Positions 46,505 to 60,094 of a DNA stretch of 64,000 nt are shown piece after piece. This DNA comes from Xiphophorus maculatus (taxonomy: Eukaryota > Chordata > Actinopteri > Cyprinodontiformes > Poeciliidae). The translations under genes and the position numbers were made by a program. The notes under the pieces are model-generated. The model was not told the origin of the DNA. It saw only the letters and a list, made by a program, of their open reading frames with translations, and did not search any database. Within the stretch, counting starts at the first letter, position 1; each line of letters begins with the position of its first letter. The DNA lies in contig NC_036465.1 of the NCBI RefSeq assembly GCF_002775205.1, positions 1,066,638 to 1,130,637 on the forward strand. The letters are read 5' to 3'.

Positions 46505-47060
46505 TCACTGAAGAATGACTCAAAACCACTCATGAGTTTCTCTTGGTGTCCGCTACGCTACATACAGGCCCCGTTACCATAGTGACTGACTGACAACAAC
46601 CCCACTAGTGTGTCTGGATTCAACACCAAAAAGCATACAAACGTTTCCCACACAGAGCAGAACACCCAGTCCGTTCCAGTTCCGTGTTTTCAGGCTTGAT
46701 GTTGATTTTGGGATTACCAATAAGTGATCGCTGTGATAGATTAGCTACCCCTGCTATTAGCTAACCGGGGTTTGGGTCGCCTTTTTGTTTTTATTTTAAC
46801 TGTCTGAACCAAAACACACCAAATTCCTCATCACATCTATATGTTAAGGTTCTCAGAGTCAAGCTAGCATAGCTGAGTTACTTTCCTCTCTGTCATTATT
46901 TTTTTAAGTGAAAACTTTTTCATGACCTTGTTATCTAGTTGTCATAGTGCTCTGCATCCCTTTATCTTTTAAATACATTTCAGATTTATATTGACAACTT
47001 AGCAGCTAAAACCAAAGCTAGTCATCGTCGGCTGGCAACTTTTTGCGTGTTTTTTGCTTT
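46505..47060 (+). mobile_element. dispersed element, copy 1 of 2
   Basis: Matches 61860-62600 in order: aactcaaaacc, gctacgctaca, gtgtctggatt, caggcttga, ttaataagtgatc-type word, tgttaaggtt, gaccttgttatctagttgtc. Unknown class. Confidence 0.7.
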
Positions 47061-47099
47061 GTGTTGGTTTGTCACCAAAAAATCCCATAAGATGCACTG

Positions 47100-47800
47100 A
47101 AGCTGGTGGTCGGACACATAAAGGAGCAAAACTCAAGTGTAATGTGGAAAAACCCCAGATTTAATTTGTGGTTGTTTTCATCTTTAATGTGTTGTATTCA
47201 GTTTTATTAGTAAAATGTACGTTTTGGTCCTATTTAAAGCGATTTAAATACCTGAGGAATGTGAAGTTAAAGATAAACTGCAGAGTGTGTCATGCGTCTG
47301 CCGTGGCGCTGGGGGAGTGGAGGATGTGGCAACGCGCTGCGGTTCGGAGGTTTGAGGTCCGTTTGCCTTTAATATGCCTCAGACTTAATGTAGAGCTCAT
47401 GCATCTCTGCAAACGGTTGTCAAGGTTGTTTAGAGAAGACTTAAAACAAAAGTAGGAGTTTGAGACAGAGAACACTGCCCTCCTGTCCCAGAAGTACATT
47501 TTTGACAATATTATTCTTTTTTCATCATTAGGCAAGGCTGATTTATCTTTATAGCATAATAAAGTCATTTAAAGTGCTTTTAAAGAAGATAAAAGAGCAG
47601 AGAAAGACATTAAAAACACAAATACATTAAAACAATACTTCAGCATCACAACAAACCAGAAATAATCTAATTTAAAAAGAATAAATAGACAGTAATGTGT
47701 TCGGTCCTGATTTAAGCCAGCTGTTTCTGCTCATCTCGGGTTTCCAGGGAGTTGCTTTAAAAGTTAAAGAGCCTAGAAACTAGAAATCTGTTTCCATTAC
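47100..47800. other. intergenic, unassigned
   Basis: No repeat or gene recognised. Confidence 0.3.
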
Positions 47801-48275
47801 AGATAGAAGTAATGTCGATAAAACGTATTTTACTATTTCCTTTTCCATTACATAAGAAATGCAGTTAAAGTCACACATGAATACGCTTGTTCACGCTAAA
47901 AGTCACTAAAATTTATAGCAGCAACTTTTAAATGAGAATAATTCAGCCAGTCAAAGGAGACGTCTGTGTCTTATTCATCGCCTACTTGGGAGCGGTTACC
48001 TGCATTGGGGAAACAGTAGTTGGTTGGTTTGTAGTTGGTTTCCGAATGACAGCTTAACTTTGTGCTGGGAGACCCCTGGTGGAGGCAGCCGGTACTGCCA
48101 AGCTGCTGGGTACGAGCTAGCATGATGGGAAAAGAGTGTTTCCACTGCAGTTTGTGAAAAGTATCAATTTCGATACGGCTAGCACAAAAATGTATCAAAA
48201 AACATGATTTTTTTCAAAATTGGTGTGTTTCTATTTAGCGGTATTATTTTTGTTATTCCAGTTTTATGGTCAGTG
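47800..48275. mobile_element. dispersed repeat (family K), diverged
   Basis: ccattacataagaaatgcagtt and gttcacgctaaaagtcac identify a diverged copy. Confidence 0.5.
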
Positions 48276-48279
48276 TTTC

Positions 48280-51200
48280 CTCCGGTTTGGTTCTGGTTCG
48301 AGGAACACTGAGGGATCCACATGGTTCCTACCTGTAACTTTCACCCCAACAGCATCCCGTTCTTCACAGCGGACTGGTTTGATCTGCTCTGTTTTCCTGG
48401 TGTAAGTCAGGACTGCAGCAGCAGCATCTCCAATGAGTTGATGTTTCAAAAACACCAGTCAAAGTTCAAGCCTCCAGTTTGTCTTTAATATTTTATTTGG
48501 AAGGTTTCAAACTGGTCATCTGTGCAGCAGCTTTTCTGTCTTTCTGTCTGTTTAGCAGCTGGATGGTATAAAACATGATCAGAGCAGCAAGTTCTGCAGA
48601 ACAATCACTCAGTGTGTGTTTAATAACCCTGATGTCGATCAGTCAGATTTAACCTATCAGGCTGCTACATATGCCAAACATATCTGTTTGTACGGTTGTC
48701 CAGGCCTGTATTGTCCATTTTACACGTGATTTTTCTCATTCAGAGGAAGAGTTGAAGTTTATATTTAGGTGATTAAAAGTCTCAGTATTAACTCTGGCCT
48801 GCAGTTTAGCCCAACTTGCTGTTTTCAACTCATCGTCTACAGAGGAAATAGTTTTTATTGCTGCATCTAAACAATATCTAGAGGTCATTTAGAGTCACTT
48901 TGATTTGATCAGAGGTTCTGATTTCTATTATTTTATAGGAGCTGTGTGGCCCAAACAGAACAAAAGGAATAAAAATCTAATTCCTCATGAGATTTGAACC
49001 ATTTTGACCACATATCTCCTTAAAGCTGCAGTATGTAACTTTTACAAATATGTTTTTTCCATATTCACTAAAACTGTCGCTATGCTGTGACAGTTTGATA
49101 CGAGACAGGTAATGTCAGTGTCAGGAGACTGATGTTTGTCCACATTATCTTTCTTACTCTGTCACAACACATGCTGCAACTTTAAACCTTTAAAATACAA
49201 AGAAAAAGTAACTGATAAGCTGAGGTTTGGATACAGACGTAGAGATGGAGTTTGTAAACAGATGGAGTCAGGCAGCTAGAGGTCAGAGGTCGATCTGCCT
49301 CACACTGGAAGGACATCAGGGCAGGTCTGAGTCCTTCAGTGATGATTCAGAGACTTAATGTAACTTAGAATACATTTCTCATAAATTTGTTTGGTGGCTA
49401 ACCCGGCTGGGCCCGGTTGGTTTTTGCTGATCCTTGAAAATGAGTTAAGTCCTTTAATGAGGAACAGTGTGTCATTTCCAGGCGATATTATCCGAAGCAG
49501 ATTTACAGCTTGGAGTCTTCATTGTTATCCTGCTGCAAGGCTTTAAAAGAGAAGTGACGAACACGGCTGAACCCGGTGCTTTCTGCTGCCGCGCCTTCTG
49601 GGCCACTCAGGACCTTCCTTCTCGTTTAATAAACATGTCTGCTGCTGTCACAGATATGAATTCATGGACAGAAGGGGTCTTTGATAAACACTGGCCGGTC
49701 TTCCTGCCTGCCCACCATCAGGAGCTCCCCAAGGACAACTTACAATCATTTCCCCCGATTTCCGGACTGATTCCCTGCGCTGTGTGGGAGCGCTCCGGGA
49801 GCTCGTGCCTCATTTGCGCATTTCTGTGTGTTGGTGTTGAAACAGTAGTCCAGCCACTGGTTTGGCTCAAGCTCTGCTCGGGGTAATAATGGGCCAGTCC
49901 AGAGACTGAAACGTTAGACTGCAATTCTAACGTCTATATATCTTAGGTCTGTCAGCTTTAACGCACGCGATTAATCTGAAATGAAAAAGTCTAAAACAAA
50001 ATGGCTTCCTTTAAACCTTCCTGAAAGTAAAAACCTGGAAAACTGAGAATCTTTATGTTTGAGACAATTAAACCGTTTTTAAAGATTTTTTGAAAACGTG
50101 AATGCAGTGGCGGTTTTTGATATGGGCAGTCACCCAGGGCGGCATCAGGAGGGGCGGGGCGCACTCAAAAACTAGAAAATCAAATTTATCCGTCAGCTGC
50201 CCCAAAACAAGTTTGCTTCTACGTATGAAAGAACCTCGACTGTGTGCAAATTTATATTTCAAGTTTATTTGTTAAAAACGGTTTTAAAAAATTTATTAGC
50301 TTTTTTTATTTTGCAATTTCATAAAACTTCATGCAACAATTGGATGGCAGCATAAATTGAGGATAAGAGTGGCTAAACTCCAAATCAGATTGTTTTCCAT
50401 ATAAACTGTTCAGGTTCGACTTTACCTTTTGTTCCTGTGCATTTTGTAACATTTCTGTGTAAACTTGTTTAAATCTACAGTAGTTAGCCTAAAACCATCT
50501 CAGTGCTGCTCTCTGTGGGTTGAACGGTGGAACTGCAGGTGAATTTTCCTATTGGTTCCAGCAACGTGGTTTATATAAAAGCTCCTCCCTCTGTGTTTCC
50601 AGGCTCCGCCCACTGTGGTCTAATTTATAAACCAAGTCTGTGGGCGGGGCTTTACGTTCACATCGGGTTTATTTCCACTTCAATCATATCCGTCAACATG
50701 GACTCGGTTTACTTTCGGTTTTAAAGACGCGCTAACTGGACAGGAAAATGCAGAAGAATTGAGTCTTAACGTGTCTGAGCTTCCTGACAGAGTCGTTATT
50801 TCAGGCCTCCTGTTTGACCTCCAGAAAACAGAAAACTGCTGGATCTGCCGGAGTTGGATGAGTGAGCCATCGATCATCTAAACCCACCACAGTCAGACCA
50901 GCGAATATGAGACGTCACGGCCGAAGCGGTTAATCTGAGATTCATGGATCCGCCGCCGAGTCGGCTGTACTGCCTCCGACCCGGTTCCCCAAACCCGGTT
51001 CAGTTCAGACCTCAGAGTTTCAGCTCAGCCTGGCTGTGTGGGCGGAGAGGCGGTCTGTGCAGATCCATTCAGTTTCTTCATGCTGACATCAGCAGAATAA
51101 AGTGTCAACAATGTCAGGCTGCTGTAAACTTTCAGTTTTCTGGAACTGGAGGAAAGTCGAGCAGCTTTGTCTCGTTTCTGTTCAGTCAAAATGGAAATAA

Positions 51201-51430
51201 AATGTTACAAAAACTAAAATCAAAATAAAGTTACAACAGTAAAACCAACTGATATTAAGAGAAATATTTAATCTTTTCAGTGAATTTAAGTTTAAAATGT
51301 TTAGTTTTTAAATCTAATTAGTAAAGTTATGGTCACATTTAAAGGAAGCACTAGACTTATTAAAGGAAAATATATTCCGGCTCTGCTAGTGTAGCATAAT
51401 GCTATGAAGATATTTAAAGTGTTTGTTAAA
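48280..51430. other. intergenic; possible conserved patch 49450-49900
   Basis: 49467-49886 keeps a 139-codon + strand frame with balanced composition, but I recognise no family, splice structure or neighbour support. 50105-50165 (cacccagggcggcatc) looks like a fragment of a common fish transposon. Confidence 0.3.
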
Positions 51431-51439
51431 GCATAAATA

Positions 51440-51912
51440 TTTGTATTTTCATTTGAGAATGGCGGCTATTTTTCAAGATGGCCGTTGTTTATGTCTCTTG
51501 TGGTAATGTGAGCTTCTGCAAATTTTTTATGTCTCGTAGTTTAGCATTAGCTTCCATATTGTTTTTGTCTTGCAGTTTAGCATTAGCTTCCATATTGTTT
51601 TTGTCTTGCAGTTTAGCATTAGCTTCCATATTGTTTTTGTCTAGCAGTTTAGCATTAGCTTCCATATTGTTTTAGTCTAGCAGTTTAGCATTAGCTTCCA
51701 TATTGTTTTAGTCTAGCAGTTTAGCATTAGCTTCCATATTGTTTTTGTCTAGCAGTTTAGCATTAGCTTCCATATTGTTTTTGTCTAGCAGTTTAGCATT
51801 AGCTTCCATATTGTTTTTGCCTAGCAGTTTAGCATTAGCATAGCTCAGATTTCTTTGAGTGAATTTGTGGTTTGAGAAGCTAATTCTTTGGGCATCTGTG
51901 CCCACCTCTGGT
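51440..51912. mobile_element. AGC-rich dispersed element containing a 36-bp tandem array
   Basis: Right end ctgtgcccacctctgg is the inverted form of the 17.1-kb element's left end. From about 51536 to 51838 a 36-bp unit (cagtttagcattagcttcca plus tattgtttttgtctag) is repeated about 8 times. Confidence 0.7.
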
Positions 51913-51919
51913 CACAACA

Positions 51920-54420
51920 TTTTGGAAAATGTCCACCAGAAAAAGGAGACATGAGATGTAGAAAATATTTATGGTTCCTATGTTTCAATATATGTAGACT
52001 ATATTTGACAGCAAACACATTCATCAAATTGAATTTTTCTGCACCAAATTCTTGACTATCTCTAAATATTTAACTATTTTGACTGTTTTTGTCAGATCAA
52101 CTCCAGTGTCACCTCCGATGCACCCAGTCATTTTGTTTTTGTCTTTTTCTTTAAAGTCTCGGACCCAGTGCAGCGAGCTCCCCTCCTGTTTTTCCCATCA
52201 TGCTCTCCTCCCACCCTGTGGTAAGGCGGTGAACCCCCGGCCGGAGGAATAAAGGACATGATTTACAAGGCTTCTTCGTAAAAAGAAAGAACTTTTCCAG
52301 CAAAGTGGTCCTTCTCTACAGCATAGCTTCAACTCTTTACATTCTGTCTAGAAATATAGAGGTCACAGAACGCTGCGGTCCAATTTTGTCAAGTTGCAAA
52401 AGTGCCAAAATTTATTTGAGCTGGAGAGGAAGGCGGTGATAAAGCTGGTTCTGGTTTCCTCCACATGTGTTCGGCTGAGGCGTCTGGACCAAGTCTGACG
52501 GATCAGAACCAGGGAGGAAGTGGGAGCAACTATTCAGCATTAAAGCTCAAGGCTGACACATTGTAACGCTGCTTTAAGAGAAACTATGGGATGCCGAGCT
52601 GTAATGAAACGAAGGCTGAGTTTCTGTTAGTCACGACTTCAGCAGAACTTCACTTTTTTATTGTCTGTCATTTTGACTGACAATTTTTTAAAAATCCATC
52701 GTCATTTTATAGAAATGTTTTTCACTTTGACTTTAAACTTTTGAATATTTTTTTTACTTGTGTCTCCATAAATTATGAAAATTATAACAAAAAGAAGATA
52801 TACAGTATAAGGTTCATGTAAACATTTCAGCACATGGGTATGGATCTGGCCAACAGTCCTTTTGACCTGCGGTTATTTGGTTCTGTTTGTATGGTGTGAT
52901 ATTAGTGCCAATATTAAGATTATTGTGCTACTTCCTGTATGTAGAGGCTATATCTGTTCTGACGCTACTGATCACATTAATGATATACCAACAACTGAGC
53001 GGCCGGTGCTGGAAAATGGAGGAGTGTACTAGCTAACATTAGCATTGGAGAGGCTGGTGATTAGCATGTCTATGCTAGTCATCCATGGGATTGTCTACTT
53101 CCTCTGCTGTCCATTAGCACAAATAGGCTAGTGTTAACCTTGGATAAGCTAACTGTCAGCATGCATGCATAGGCTAACTGCTAGCAGGCTAGTCACCCAC
53201 TGGATTGCCTACCTTGTTGTCCATTAGCATAGACTAGGGTTAGCCTTTAATAAGCTAACTGCTAGCATGCCTTGGTTAGTCGCCCACTGGATTTTCTACT
53301 TTCTCTGTTGTCCATTAGCTTAGCTAGGCTCGTTACTAGCGTGCCTGGGCTGGTCACCCAGGACATAGAGGTTTTCTGTTTTTGTTTTATTTTAGTCATA
53401 TTTAAATATTTCAGACAGTATTGTTAATATTAGACAAAGATGACCTGAATAAAAGTAAAAGTCACTTTTCAAGTCATTAATTAATTTATCAAAGGAAATA
53501 ATCTGTTCAACTCCATCTGGTCCCTGTGCAAAACTAATCAGACCTACATCTACCTAATTGATGAGCTCCTAAAGATGTATTGGGTTATGGAGTATTTATT
53601 GGTGAATCAAGCAGTCCAACGGTCAAAGAATGTATGTAGGAGTCGCCTTTCTAGTGTTACTTTGCTGCGTTGTGAGAAATGCAGACTCTGCTACTGAGTC
53701 AAAATGAACCGAGCCGGGCTCATAAAGCTCGCTGCTGGAATCACGAGGCTTTATCTGCGCCTGGTGTCAAAACAAACCCCAAACAGCCGTAAACTTTATT
53801 CCACTCGCCTCTCCACAACAGAGTGGAGCTATAGGTTGAAAACAGGATTCAAAGCACATCTGACTGAATATTCAGATCCATTATTTTCATTCACGGTCTG
53901 CTGACAGTGGAAATTTAACCATGGCAAAAACCCACTAGGTTCATTAAACTGGTTCAAGCTCGGTTACCACTGGAGCACGCATACCAGTCCAGGACACATC
54001 CTGACGATGCTAGGCTTCACTTAGCAACGCCTGGTGAAATACAACAGCTTGTTAGAGTTTAGCACCTGTCTGGTATTAGAATTGCCTTTAATTGGCATTT
54101 TACTGCAGAACTGCAGCTTATGTCATAGTGATGTCATAGTTTTCCCATCTTTCACAAAACACATTGGATTGTTTAGGTTACTGGTGGGTTACTTATTCAA
54201 ATCAATTCAGTTTATTTATCTAGTAGTGGTGCGACTCAACTTAAAGTTTTAGTCAAATTAAGTGCAGGATCTCTGATGAATCAAAACTATATATCAAAAA
54301 TTATCATTTGATGATGCTGAATTATTGAATAAATGGACATTAGGATACAGTTTGTAAACTAAAAGCAAGGTAAGAAAATCCAGTTCCTGGTGTTTATTCC
54401 AAGTTGGTAGAAAAACAGTG
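51920..54420. other. intergenic, gctagc-rich and AT-rich
   Basis: 53000-53370 has irregular repeats of gctaactgctagcatgc and cattagcatagg words. 52480-52630 is a possible single-copy patch. No gene recognised. Confidence 0.35.
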
Positions 54421-54830
54421 ACTGTGTTTCCATTACAAATGTGCTCAAATCGTTGTCTATATTCCACTAAGGTAAAAAAAAAGAAAGCACAATATTGCAG
54501 TTGCTGTGTTTCCATTCAATAAAACGTTAAATTAGAGTCACATGAGGGCGTGCCGTGGTGGCGTAGCGGTTAGCGCGACCCGTATTTGGAGGCCTTCAGT
54601 CCTCGACGCGGCCGTCGCGGGTTCGACTCCCGGACCCGACGACATTTGCCGCATGTCTTTCCCCCTCTCCTTCCCCGTTTCCTGTCAGCCTGCTGTCATG
54701 TAAGGGACACTAGAGCCACAAAAGACCCCCTGGAGGGGTAAAATAAAAATAAAAATTAGAGTCACATGTAAATAAGATTCTTCAGACAGTAAGTCATTAA
54801 AATCACGGCGTCGGATGGAAACAGCTGCAC
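54420..54830. mobile_element. family K repeat split by a SINE
   Basis: The family K sequence is interrupted at 54545 and resumes at about 54753. The interruption is the SINE in the next entry. Confidence 0.65.
54545..54752 (+). mobile_element. tRNA-derived SINE, copy 2
   Basis: A box tggcgtagcggttagcg and B box gggttcgactcc. Flanked by a perfect 16-bp duplication aaattagagtcacatg at 54529-54544 and 54753-54768. Confidence 0.95.
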
Positions 54831-54834
54831 CAGT

Positions 54835-56030
54835 CAGGCGTTGATGGCTGCGTGCGCGGCGTTTTGTGGAAATTGTAGTTGGTGATTTTCCAGAGGAGAT
54901 TTGAATTCAACACTTTGGATGAACTGTGATGAAAGCTTTGGTTGCAGCTGCACATCGTCCAAACAACAAACAGTTGTCTTTTCCATCAGATTGGACGCAG
55001 AAATTAACCTCCAGTGGACCGAGAGATGTTGTGTCATCATCCACCACTGTTGTTGGCGGATGTTGCCTGATTTACGGGTGTACCAGAAACACACAAATAC
55101 AAAGGTTCCTACGCTGTACTTTTGGTAAAAGGAAAAAAACTGATTAATTGCATTAAAATCTATGTAATTAATCCAAATCAAATGATTAAAAGACATAAAA
55201 ATATCCTTTTTAATTAACACCAGAAAGTGAGAAAAATCTCATTTTAAATTCTAATCTGTTCCAACGTGTTGAGTGGTGGGACACTGGAGAGCAGTAGGAG
55301 AACGTAGCAGAGCCTAAATCAGAATAACTATGTTTTACTCATTAAATAACTTACATGTATTAATTTTACTTACATTTATTCATTATCTGGTCATTTAGTA
55401 CATTTACTTGTGTTTTGGATTACTAGAAAATTATCAGAGTTGTAAAAATTGATAAAATATTGGAAGTAAAATATGTTGAAAAACACAACAGAATAAGAGG
55501 TCAGTTCTCTGTTTGCTGCTCCCCAAGCTGAATTTCTCTTCTGACTCGTCAAATTAGGATTTTTAATTTCAACAGAAGAGTGAAAGTAGGTTAATCTTAT
55601 CATTTTCCTTTCTGGTAAAAGTCCTTACAGTCGGCTAAGCACAGAGACGCCGAGGGTAATGAGAACAAGGATTTTATCCGACCTGCTGCTTTAGTGGTTT
55701 TACTACGTCTTCCTGGAAAGGTTCGCCTTGGCTTTTAACAGATTCAGAGGATTCCAGCAAACCGTCAGTTATTTAACAGAATGTGGTAAAATAATCAGTC
55801 CTGCACACAGAGTGGCTTCGTCTGGCTCCACGCCCAGCTGGTGTCAGGAGTCAAGATGATGATTATTACCAGGATCGCAGCAAAAACGCAAAATACAGAG
55901 ATACTTATGACTACATGAAAACTGATCGACTAAATGCTAACATGTTTCAACTTTAAACTTTCAGTTCTTACATCCTGTAATCTGAATTTACTGATAGCTC
56001 AGTAGACCCGGTTCTACTGGAACCAGAACT
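54835..56030. other. intergenic, unassigned
   Basis: No gene or clear repeat. Small open frames on both strands lack family features. Confidence 0.3.
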
Positions 56031-56430
56031 CCATCATCTGCTCCACCTCCAGCTGCTGTGGTTCTGAGTCAAACCAACCTGTTCCCCTCCTGGCCTGTGG
56101 GGGTGCTGCACCAAGAACCACTGCAGGAAACAACACAAAAACCTTTGAAGACTCTGAGAGCAACTTCCTTCTTCACCAGATGGAAACAAGATGGAGGCGT
56201 CAGATTTTAGCAGCTGGAGGATTTCTCTTTAGTCTTTGGCTAAAGACCAGGAGCCATTTCTGCTGCTAGCGCTAGGCTAGCACGTTAGCTTTGGCTGTAT
56301 TTACCCAGAATGCCCTGTGCTGTAGTCCACTTCCTGCTTTTGGTCTCCGGTCCGCTTGGCATTCACATTCAAACTGAACCAGAGTTCACCAACCAAACCA
56401 GACAGAGGTTTGGTTTTTATGTATTCACAC
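56030..56430 (-). mobile_element. dispersed element related to 505-700, inverted copy
   Basis: The complement shares the blocks tctttggctaaagaccagga, tacccagaatgccctg and aactgaaccagagttcac with the 60.1-kb copy. Confidence 0.75.
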
Positions 56431-56519
56431 GATTCACTTTGGGTTTTTATGTAAACACTTTTAATTGCCTTGATGCTGAAAATGTGCTTAATAAATAAAA
56501 CTGCATTATTTTTACCGTA

Positions 56520-57180
56520 TTCTCTGAGCCAAAATCATCGTTAGCAGACATAAAGGCTTGGAGGATCTCACTCTGTGAGATGGATCTTTGTGATCCTTAT
56601 TAAATAACTACCCAAGTCATTTTTTGCCGACAGCAAAAAAAAATCCCCACCTCTTTCTTTCCAAAAGATATTTTGTGCAAAAATCATTTAGCAAAAAATG
56701 ATTTATTTTTGGCCAAAAAAATAAGTCATTATTATAGGCCAGTTTAGGAAGGTGATGATGGGAGTTTCTGAATGAGGGACAGAAAATGTTGAATTTTAGA
56801 TGTGCGTGTGTCAGGAAGACCTCTATATATTATAGAAGTGCTTCATGTTTGGCAGCGTTTTGATTCTGTTTCGCTGCTTAGTGGGGAACATTCAGTTTTT
56901 CCATCTTTTTAAATGTGCCTGTTGCAATGCTGTCATGTTCTGATGTGAAACCATCAATGAAAGCTTTAGCAGGTCTTTCCTCACCTTCTCCTTTAGGACA
57001 CTTACGTAACAACGCAGATTTATTATCACCGTCGATAATTATGACTCTGCCTTCCACAACAGGGATTCAGTCTCAATACATATGTGATCACAAACATATT
57101 TATTTCATGTTTTCAAGGTGCGACAGTTTCTAAAAATCACATAATTGAGCGGCTAACCAAGAACTGATAACTGTTCTTTG
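56520..57180. other. intergenic, unassigned
   Basis: AT-rich; nothing recognised. Confidence 0.3.
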
Positions 57181-57184
57181 AAAA

Positions 57185-57890
57185 CTGACATAAAATTGTG
57201 TTTCTGTTACAAATCTGCAGAAAACTTTATCAATATTTGCTAATGTCGCAAAATCAACTTTTCATAATTACAGTGTTTCCATTAAATAAGAAACGTCATT
57301 AATGTAATCTGTGAATATGTTTGTTCACGCGATAAGTCATTAAAAAACATTACCCTTCAACCACTTCCTGTTGTTGTCGTCTTCGGTGTTTCCGTCAGTA
57401 GTAACTTCCTGTAGTTGATCACATGACTCATGATGCGAGAAAAATGTTTCTACTGATAATTTTGATACAGCAATTTTATGGTCAGTGGAAACGCAGCTGA
57501 TGCCGACAGTCGCTGCGTCTTCATTACAAATGAATTTTGGCGATTCTCCGCTAACGTCGAAAAAACACAATTTTACAACTGCAGTGTTTGTATTAAATAA
57601 GAAACAAAATTAAAATCACGTGAATATGTTTGTTAAAAAAACATGCCGCTCCATCATCCACCAACTACTTCCTGTTGTCGTTTTCTTCTGCATTTCCGTC
57701 AGAAGTAATCATCCTGTTGTTGATCACATGACTTGTGTAATGCGAAGAAAAAGGTTTCCACTTTATCAGCTAAATACACAAATTTAATTTCAGTCAGAAA
57801 CAAAAAATGTGAGTTTTTCGAAATTGGTTTGTTTCCGTTGGGCAAATTTATTTTCATGATTTTCATTTTATGTTCAATGGAGACGCAGCA
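57185..57890. mobile_element. two tandem copies of family K
   Basis: Copies at 57185-57500 and 57515-57890 follow one another in the same orientation, each with attaaataagaaac, the cttcctgttgt word and gatcacatgact. Confidence 0.7.
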
Positions 57891-58604
57891 GGATTCCCGT
57901 CAGAGCGGATCTTTGCTCATTTGAACTTTTCTTGTTTTAACAAATGAACGGATTGAATCGAAGGGAGAATATTCTGTGGAAAAGCTTCAAACTGAAGCGA
58001 TGTCCTGTGTCTGTCCTGCTCTGTGATTGTTGGAGCGTCCCTGATTCTGGAAGAGAAATCTGCTGCTTTTAAATCCATCCAGTTGTCTGGCTTTGATTCA
58101 CATGAGTTACAGGACATGAAGTGACGGCGGAGGATGTGAGATTGCCATGAAAACCTTAAATCCTGAACCTCAGAGGGAGAAAATGACACGTTATATCACA
58201 GGTCACAGAGGGAAAAACAGTAAAAAAAACTACATGAGACTGTCGCATAGCAGCAGTCACATAGCAACAGTCTTCAGTCAGAGTCTTCTTCAGATCTGTT
58301 GCAAGACTGACTGCTGCTGGAGCTGCCATCCACAATAACTCTTTAAAGGTAAATCAGCCTGGTTCCCGTCTGTCATGTTGTCGATTTTCTTCCTTTACGC
58401 TTTGCACATATTCCTCAGTTTGGGAAATGAAAGTCTGTATGACTGCAGTCAGCAAGTAGTTTGAACATGTCTGAAAAGAAAAGGTTGAAAATTGCAAAGT
58501 TTTTCCTTTATTTTTAATTTTGAACCCACACAAACCTTTGAAAGCAGGGCTGATCTGTCTTTTTTACAGGATTTAAAGTATTTCTACAAAAGATTTCTAA
58601 TTTT

Positions 58605-58793
58605 TTGTTTACCCCTCCAGGGGTCTTTTGTGGGCTCTAGTGTCCCTTTTTACGAAAGTAGGCTGACAGGAATGGGGGGAAGACATGCGGCAAATGTCGC
58701 CGGGTCCGGGAGTCGAACCCGTGACGGCTGCGTCGAGGACTCAAGGCCTTCAAATACGGGTCACGCTAACCGCTACGCCACCACGGCACGCCC
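58605..58793 (-). mobile_element. tRNA-derived SINE, copy 3
   Basis: Inverted copy: complement has tggcgtagcggttagcg and gggttcgactcc. Flanked by a perfect 15-bp duplication aagatttctaatttt at 58590-58604 and 58794-58808. Confidence 0.95.
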
Positions 58794-58808
58794 AAGATTT
58801 CTAATTTT

Positions 58809-60090
58809 AAATGCTAAGTATATTCCAATATCCTGTCAAATATAATATCAGATATTTTTTTCTACAAATTGTTTTTCTACAAACCGTGCTCTCTTGAAAA
58901 TAAATGAGCAGTTGAAAAGATTATTTTTGGGGTGCAAATGACCCTAAACCTTTGACAGATTGTGATTTTTCTGAATGAAAATATGAGGCTCAACGCTGCA
59001 GATTGTCAAAGCAGACATATCTTATAATACAGCAGAAAGAGAAAGCCAGATATTTCCAAGAACGGACAGCTGTTTTGTTATTTTTCATGCTGCAGCGGGC
59101 TTTGACTGGTCCCTGCAGACCTAAACGTCATATTAATTTGCTTGCAGGTTCAGGATGATGTCAGAATTAAAATGTGATGAAAAGTTGAAAAACAGGCAAA
59201 GCTGCAGCGGATTTCCTCACAGCGTAAATGTTGCATAACAACACATACAGAGGAATAACCTAAATCCCCGGGAGGATTTAGGTAAACGATGCTTTAATTC
59301 TTATAACGAAGCGTCGGTCACAGAAACAATCAAAAGCAGTGAAAACACAAAACATGTTGCAGTGATTCAATACAATAATGACACATTACTGTTATTTAAA
59401 ACTCTGATTAAAAGAAATGTCCAACTGAGTACCGTGATTTAAAACATGTACTTGATGTTCATGGATAAACTATTTATTATATGTCTTTTATTCATGCTTG
59501 GATGATGAACAAGCCTCCGGTCACTAGGTGGCAGCAGTGCTCAAACTATTTAACATCAGAAGAAGTCGCCTCGCCAGCTGATGGAGGAGAGATGGAGATG
59601 TTTGTGATGGAGAAAGAAAAATAGCGGCAGAAAAAGATCAGGAAATAAAACAAAACCTAAATAATCCTTCGGTTTGCTGTGAACGCAGAACATTTAGCTT
59701 GTTTCGCCTCTTCTATTAAGCCAACACAAAAAATTACAAAGTTATTTACTGTTTTCAGAAGGAATAAGCACGTAAACAATGCTTACAATTTAAAGAAGTT
59801 TTACATCCTATGTTCACTTTTTATTTTGAGCAGAATGATTTTTGCAGGTGGATGGCAGAACATGGTTGTGAGATCAGGTGCAGATTTGTTTTCATTGGTT
59901 TTAGCATTTATAACATAATGACTAGAAAAAGCTCTATTTCTTTGATTATATGAACATGTTTAGAAAAAATATCTTTAAAACATTAAATTGTTTTAATTTG
60001 ATACATATATGATGCATTATTTAATAGAAAAACAAATAAATCTAGATGGACAAATGTAAAAATAAATGTCTGCAGTAACGTGATTGTAAA
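58809..60090. other. intergenic, unassigned
   Basis: AT-rich; no gene or clear repeat seen. Confidence 0.3.
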
Positions 60091-60094
60091 TTTT

